Origin: Talpa occidentalis
Taxonomy: Eukaryota > Chordata > Mammalia > Eulipotyphla > Talpidae
Assembly: GCF_014898055.3 (NCBI RefSeq)
Contig: NW_023603184.1
Span: forward strand, 34,161,359 to 34,225,358
Direction: 5' to 3'
DNA: 64,000 nt
The notes beneath the pieces were generated by a model. That model had not been told where the DNA came from, did not search any database, and worked only from the letters and a program-made list of their open reading frames with translations. The position numbers and the translations under genes were made by a program. Positions 57,917 through 64,000 of this stretch are shown one piece after another. Each line of letters opens with the position of its first letter. Within the stretch, counting starts at the first letter, position 1.

Positions 57917-58575
57917 TTCCCTCCTGGCTCTCCCTTCGAAGACTGAGGAGCTCCCTCAGCAAGACTGGAGTATGGTCAGATCTCATTCTTGGCTTTATTG
58001 TGGATCCATTCTCCACCTCTCATCCATCACTCCTTTGTGTAAGGAGAAGGACAGCAGCTGTTGAAGATAATTACTGGAATTCAATTCAGTAATTGAAGGG
58101 GGCTCTGCCTCCTTCTGCTTGGTCCTTTGATACCTAAGAGTTAAGATATACCCTGAGAAATGTTTATATTTTATAAGCCCTGCAACCTGTAAAATCTATC
58201 TTTTTTTTTAATCACGCTATCTACCCCTGATCCTAACCAACTTCATTATTTCTGTTCGAATCAATGAATTTCTTTTTATTATCAAATAATAAAAGATGTG
58301 TAAGCATTCTATAATCACTTACTGTGAGCTAGATGCTACCTGTGTGTTTCCTTTTGAAATGGGGCAAACCTGGGGGCCTGGGGATTACCCCTTTGATTAC
58401 CCATGTACTTGTCAATGCAGGACACGGAGAGAAGACCAACATTAAAAGGATTCACTTACATCAGAAAGAGAGAGATCGTGCAGAGAGCGTGAGAGTGCAA
58501 TGGAGAGGCAGGGGAGGGAATGGTGACAGGTAAGCACTGTGGCAGGAGGCCCTGAGGCAGGAGCTGAGTCCAAGT

Positions 58576-58675
58576 NNNNNNNNNNNNNNNNNNNNNNNNN
58601 NNNNNNNNNNNNNNNNNNNNNNNNNNNNNNNNNNNNNNNNNNNNNNNNNNNNNNNNNNNNNNNNNNNNNNNNNNN
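58576..58675. other. Assembly gap (100 N)
   Basis: Exactly 100 N. The left side is the diverged end of copy B; the right side starts abruptly inside L1 ORF2. Confidence 0.99.
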
Positions 58676-60285
58676 GACATCCCCTGCTCATGGATTGGAA
58701 GAATAAACATTATTAAAATGGCCATCCTACCAAAAGCAATATACAGATTCAATGCTATTCCAATCAAATCTCAATGGCATTCTTCAAGAAATAGAACAAT
58801 TATTGATGAAATTCATATGGATCACCAAAAACCCCGAATAGCCAAAGCTCTACTGAAAAAAAAGAAGGAAATGGAGGCAGCACACTCCCAGACTTCAAAC
58901 TATACTACAAAAGCCATAATCATCAAAAACTGCATGGTATTGGAACAAGAACAGACATAACAGACCAATGGAATCGAATAGAAAATCCAGAAATAAACCC
59001 ACAGATTTATGGTCAACTAATCTTTGACAAAGGAGCGAAAACTATGCATTGGAGCAAAGAAAGTTTGTTCAATATAATGGTGCTGGGAAAACTGGGTCGC
59101 TACATGCAAAAGAATGAAGCTTGACCACTACCTCACACCATACACAAAAATCAACTCAAAATGGATTAAAGAACTAGACATAAGACCTGAAACCATAAAA
59201 TACATAGAAGGAAATATAGGCAAAACACTACGGGTTTGCACATCAAAGACATCTTTACAGACACATCACCCAAAGCAGTGATAGTGAAGAGAAAGATAAA
59301 CAGCTGGGACTACATCAAATTAAAGAGCTTCTGCACAGCAAAAGAGACAATAACAAAGACAAAGAGAAACCCCACCAACTGGGAGAACATTTTTGCACCC
59401 AACACTAATGATAAAGGACTGATCACAAAAATCTGCAAAGAGCTGATGAGACTCAGCAACAACAAAAAAATAATCCAGTCAAAAAATGGGGACAGAAGAG
59501 CTAAAAAGAAACTTCTCTGAAGAGGAAATGCAAATGCCAACAGACATATGAAAAAATGTTCAACATCACTTGTCATCAGGGAAATGCAAATCAAAACTAC
59601 CATGAGATACCATCTCACACCAGTGAGAATGGCACATATTAAAAAAAACTAGCAAACAACAAATGTTGGCGAGGATGTGGAAGAAAGAACTCTTGTGCAC
59701 TGTTGGTGGGAGTGCAAACTGGCCAACCACTATGGAGAGCTGTGTGGAGATTTTCTGGACCTACTAAACATGAGCTTCCATATGATCCAGCAATTCCACT
59801 CCTAGGTATTTACCCAAAGGACACAGAACACATTCCAAAAGAGCACCTGCACTCCTATGTTTATTGCAGCACTGTTTACAATAGCTAAGCTTGGAAACAA
59901 CCCCAAAATGCCCAAAAATAGATGACTGGATCAAGAAGATGTGGTACATATATACCATGGAATATACTCAGCATTCAAAAAAGATAAACACAATGCAATT
60001 TGCAGCAACATGGATGGCACTGGAAGGGATCATGCTCAGCGAAAATAAGCCAAAAAGAAAAAGAAAAAATACCGGATGGTCTCACTCATAGCAGGAATCT
60101 AGAAAACTTAATAAGGGACCAGGAAAATGAATATTAGAAAGTGAAAATCAAAATCAACAAAAACTATGAACCAGAGACACTTTTTGGGGGTGGGGGGCGG
60201 GAGGGAAGGATTAGGGTCAGAATGGGGCGTTTGCAATTGTATGGGGGAATATAAAAATAAAATTTAATATTTAAAAAAAAAAAAT
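58676..60285 (+). mobile_element. L1 3' part, repeat of 24660–26268
   Basis: This begins at the gap with gacatcccctgctcatgg and follows the full-length L1 of block A to its poly-A. The following flank (agcacaaaagataactatac… aaacatta, to 60400) also matches the flank of that L1. Differences are almost all single-base indels in runs; substitutions are very rare. The target-site duplication word aaagcacaaaag is present at the tail. It is therefore the same insertion, not an independent one. Confidence 0.95.
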
Positions 60286-60400
60286 AAAAAGCACAAAAGA
60301 TAACTATACAAAAAAAAATACAATCTAAAAGAGAAAAGATAGTATTGTAAAAGATGTCAATCATTAACAAACAAGTAAATTTAATGTAATTTAAACATTA

Positions 60401-61564
60401 AGAAAAGTAGTGTTCACTATAAAGTGTTTTCAATATAAAAAGACATTTATTTTTAAAATTAAATAAAACATACATAATAGAGACTTCAGTTCTATTCCTT
60501 TGTTAGTATCTTGTTTTAGTGGTCCAATTCCAAGTGTCTTTAAATGTCTTCTTTGCATTTTATATTTTTACATTATCCATAGTGAAAATATATTGCTTCT
60601 ATTTGAAGAACAAATACTTGACTATTTTTAAGAATAAAATACAAGATAGAACAAATTAAAAGCAAGGAAAGATAAATGATAAACTGGGGGAAATATTTGC
60701 AATAGTGGCAATAAATAATAAAAAGTATTTATCTACAAGACCTGTTCTGAATCATATCAATCACTTCTAAAAGACAATCTCCTCAAAACGAAAATAAAAG
60801 ACACAAAGATTTATTTGATGGAAAAGTGTGATTAACCTTTTACTGGTAATAAAATAAAAAACTGTCAACATGGAAATTCAATTTCTTCATCAAATTTAAA
60901 ATAATAGAAAATATAATATTTAGTGCTAACAAGGGGTGGTATAGTAAGCAACAACTTGTTTTTGTTAATGCTGTGTAAATTGGTTTGATTTCTCTGAAAA
61001 TCAACTTAACACAATTGTGTGAAGATCCTGTAAGCTTGATACATTTTTTCTTTTTTATTAATTATGTATTATTACATCATTATTCATTTTTGTACAAATT
61101 TGATTTCTCCTCTATAAGAATTTGTCCTGGTGAAAGAAATAGAGGTGAATATCTTATGTGCAAGTTTGTTCAGTGCTGATCATTTTAGTGACAACTTAAA
61201 AAATGCATTAATGGATAGATGAATGATAGGGTCAATACTTAAGCCTGAATTTAAGGAAATACCATGTACCATTTATTTTTGAAGCACACTTAATGCTTCA
61301 AAAGGCTGCTTTGTAATAATCATCATAAAATATTACATGAAAAACATGTTTCCACTATTGCACACATATGATAATTTTTAAATTTTGTAACCAAATGCTT
61401 GTATAAAACAGCTGAAGGGGGCATGTACAAAAATTAAAAGTGATCTTATTTTATTCTCTTTATTTTCTTGGATTTACAAATTTTCTACAGTGAGCTACAT
61501 TTGTTATATAACTATAAAAACAAAATGAAAGTGTAGTCATAGTGATGAAGTTGGCAATATTTGC
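60401..61564. other. Gene-free AT-rich interval
   Basis: Continues the flank of the L1 beyond the point where block A stops at its gap. No gene recognised. Confidence 0.5.
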
Positions 61565-61745
61565 TGACCATATAATAGACTTATGCTTTGTGCTTTATAT
61601 TCATTTATTTTCTTCTCACAATAATGGTATGATTTAAATGCCATCATTATTCTCCCCATATTAGAGATGAAAAAATGGGAAATAAAGCAATTATATATTT
61701 TTGTATTTGAGCAACTTTGTAATTACATAGAAATTCAATGATGGT
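61565..61745 (+). mobile_element. MIR SINE remnant
   Basis: gctttatattcatttattttcttctcacaataatggtatg, cattattctccccatattagagatgaaaaaatggg and the weaker continuation match the MIR core. Confidence 0.65.
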
Positions 61746-62418
61746 GCCTGTACTTAAAACTGTAATCAGAAAAATTTTAAATAATAAACCACTTGGGTTT
61801 TTAGCAAAACATATTAAATGAACATAACCTAAACTTTGTTTCATCTTAGGTCTCCCACTTTCTTCTCTCCTTCCTCTGCTTCAGTGTTGAACTTTTTATC
61901 ATTTGTTACCATTTATTGGATAAATAAGTTCCTTTTGTCTCCATATCTTAACATGTGGCATCACTTCTGCCTACACATATGTAGGGTAAATGGTTTGGTA
62001 AATGGTTTTCAGGCTTTTCTGCCCTCCTGCCATTTGTTATATTGTTATAAGCTGTGTTATTTACTTCTGTGGGCCCTGGCTCAGTATTGAGATGTTTGCC
62101 AAGAGAAGCAGAGGAAGGAGAAAGAACAGGAGAGAGAAGGGGAGAAAGAGGCCAGAGAAGCCCATTGTGAAGACTTGCAGGGCTTGGAGGCCTCCCGGCC
62201 TCCTGGCCCCCCCGGCACCACTGCCTGCCATGTACCTGATTGCTGCACTACATGTAAAAGCTCAAAAAAGCCTGGGAAACCCACCGAGAGCTCTAGGACT
62301 CTCCTTTACCCGGTCTGCCGGGATCCTAGGAAACCTGGTCTGTGCCTATCCTGCCGCTACAACATACCTTGTCCTCCACCTGCTGTCTTCTACCTTCTGA
62401 TCCCCAAAACTCAGCCAT

Positions 62419-62419
<1 letters not shown>
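61746..62419. other. Gene-free interval with purine-rich then GC-rich stretch
   Basis: 62095–62160 is purine-rich (gagaagcagaggaaggagaaag). 62165–62400 is GC-rich with overlapping open frames of up to 132 codons on several frames, none with family features. It could be a decayed LTR or retrocopy; I cannot assign it. Confidence 0.4.

Positions 62420-62420
<1 letters not shown>

Positions 62421-62460
<40 letters not shown>
62421..62460 (+). repeat. (TG)n microsatellite
   Basis: About 20 uninterrupted TG units. Confidence 0.97.
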
Positions 62461-62461
<1 letters not shown>

Positions 62462-64000
62462 TGATTCCTGATAGGGTTACTTATCTCTTTTTTCCTATAC
62501 CTTAATTATTAAGATGTCGTAACGACCTCTGTACATCTCAATCTAGAAACTCCTTCAACACAATAACTGCCTTAGTCATCTTTATGAGAGGAGACCCAGT
62601 GTCCATCTAGATAAGCTATTATTATGTGTTGCATGTATTGGGAATACAGAATTTGATAAATTTCATTCTTCCTGAAGTTTCCATTCATCATAAGAATTTT
62701 TGTTTTCCCATCAGTGTGCCACTTGTCCTTGAAGCTCCATTTCAGGACAAGTGTGTGGTGCTGGTGAGGAAAGGCAGGAAAGGAGGATGCATAAGAGGGA
62801 CATAAGAGGGCCTGATGGGTTCCCCATAGAACTTATAAAACTCCTGGGGAAGACAGATGGCACCTGTCTCAAGGACCTGAAGGTCCACAGCACCCCCAGA
62901 CTCCTTGCCAGTGCCTCCAGAACTTCCAAAAGAACATTCCTTTGCTGATCATTTAACTGACTGACCCAGAAATACAGCCCATCCTTCTAGGCCTCCTACA
63001 CATAGACTTGTTCTAAAATAGTCGTGTAGTCTAGTGTGCTCTGCCTCATGAATGTTCCACAGAGGTTACACGTCCTTACTTAAGTAGAGGAGAAATGTGA
63101 CCTATCAGGGCTGCCAGGTTGGAAGCTTCCTGTCCTGGAAAGTTTAGATACCAGAATTGGAGAAAAGCTGAGTAATATCAATCTTCTTGTAGGGTCAGAT
63201 CTTATTTATTTTAGGACATGGAAGGGGAAAACGGAGGCCTAAGGAAGGGAACAACTGACAAGCAATGAAAAGACATGACACTGTCAATACTGACCTCTGT
63301 TATCCCAATTCCTTGCCTAGACAAATGATTGTCAATTTTTTTAATATCCTTACAGAAATTTTCTAATAAGAATTTTATGTTTTTTAATTTTTCTTTTTAT
63401 AAAACATCCTGTTTTATTATGTGATGTTTGTAAAATGCTCTTGATTATATAAATTGATTCCTTGTCAGTTTGGACGAGGAATAAACTAAGTGTCCCACCA
63501 AATCCTGCCCAGATGGTGTCCAGCTGAGTACCTGTACCAGGAGAGCCAATGTAGCCCTCAGTAGAAGCCTTACCTGTGCCCAGTAGGGAGGTCTTCCTGG
63601 TTCACCTCTGCCTGACATGCATGCCTGATGCATGCTCAGGAGCAGACATGATGAACTCTGGTCCCATGGTCAGAAGAACTAGAGGAGGAACCAGGGAAGT
63701 GTGACTCCCTGTCATGGATAAGCCATTAACAGCTGGACTGAAGCCAGGTCCCTGCTGTCTTCTGTGTGTCAGGTGTGAGTGAGCACACTGCGTGGATTGG
63801 CCGAGCTCCCAGTCCTAACTTAGGAGAATTATTCCCACTGTGCCTCTTTTGTCTTTGGGGCCAGTTGAGAGCTGGCACCTGTGTTTCCCCCAGGTGTGAC
63901 TGGGCTCACTAAGCTCCTCTTCCTTCCCATCCTCAAGGGCACTTGACCTTCCTTGGGTCAACTGTGCTTTGAGACCTGAAGGAACTTCATCAACAGAATG
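62461..64000. other. Gene-free interval to the window end
   Basis: No gene is supported. The short frames at 62711–62948 and 63445–63633 have no recognised family features. Confidence 0.5.

Larger units (their letters stand above)
53077..58400 (+). repeat. Duplicated segment, copy B
   Basis: Homologous to 1–4985 in the same orientation (see copy A). It has a 25-bp tandem duplication at 53713–53762 (gggcgctcctagcacctgac unit) absent from copy A, and it keeps 448 bp (54251–54698) missing from copy A. The left limit only reflects where copy A enters the window. Between about 56440 and 58340 the two copies are almost identical, intergenic DNA included. Confidence 0.9.

Noticed and set aside
62751..62948. 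Frame containing GPDGFPIELIK, reminiscent of an L1 reverse transcriptase motif
   Set aside because: The neighbouring codons do not follow L1 ORF2 on either side, so the likeness is probably chance.
1..64000. CRISPR arrays, operons, phage or defence systems
   Set aside because: The DNA is mammalian, and repeats here are dispersed retroelements or microsatellites without regular spacers.

Overview
This window is mammalian nuclear DNA. The order is probably laurasiatherian: a young tRNA-derived SINE family has a head resembling cetartiodactyl CHR/Bov-tA SINEs (ccctggtggcgcag…ggttgagcgcc), but I cannot fix the species. It holds class II olfactory receptor (OR) genes, part of a SCAN/KRAB zinc-finger gene and many retroelements. 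By recalled protein similarity the genes match the human 11p15.4 group OR10A5/OR10A2–OR10A4–OR2D2–OR2D3–ZNF215, seen here in reverse orientation. I see no CRISPR array, operon, virus-like gene cluster or new multi-gene system.

Two runs of exactly 100 N (26380–26479 and 58576–58675) split the window into three blocks. Block A (1–26379) has an intact OR2D2-like gene (+, 3551–4504), OR10A4-like (−, 6912–7859), OR10A5/OR10A2-like (−, 15129–16082), and a full-length L1 (19942–26268) with a 12-bp target-site duplication but broken ORFs. Block B (26480–58575) has three exons of ZNF215 (−) carrying a stop codon and single-base losses, a solo LTR beside a CpG island that is the likely ZNF215 promoter, OR2D3-like (−, 41120–42064), nested L1/LTR/SINE insertions, and a second OR2D2 copy (+, 56968–57916) with five single-base deletions. 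Block C (58676–64000) opens with a repeat of the last 1.7 kb of block A and continues into gene-free DNA.

The most notable result is structural. The end of block B is a diverged copy of the start of block A, and the start of block C repeats the end of block A, 3' flank included, with almost only indel differences. Conserved gene order (ZNF215, OR2D3, OR2D2, OR10A4, OR10A5) is restored if the blocks are read B–A–C. So either the scaffold order is wrong, or a duplication larger than 26 kb is hidden by the second gap. Several apparent gene lesions are single-base losses in homopolymers and may be base-calling errors.

The OR genes are independent single-coding-exon receptor genes. They do not form a pathway with each other beyond sharing the olfactory transduction role.
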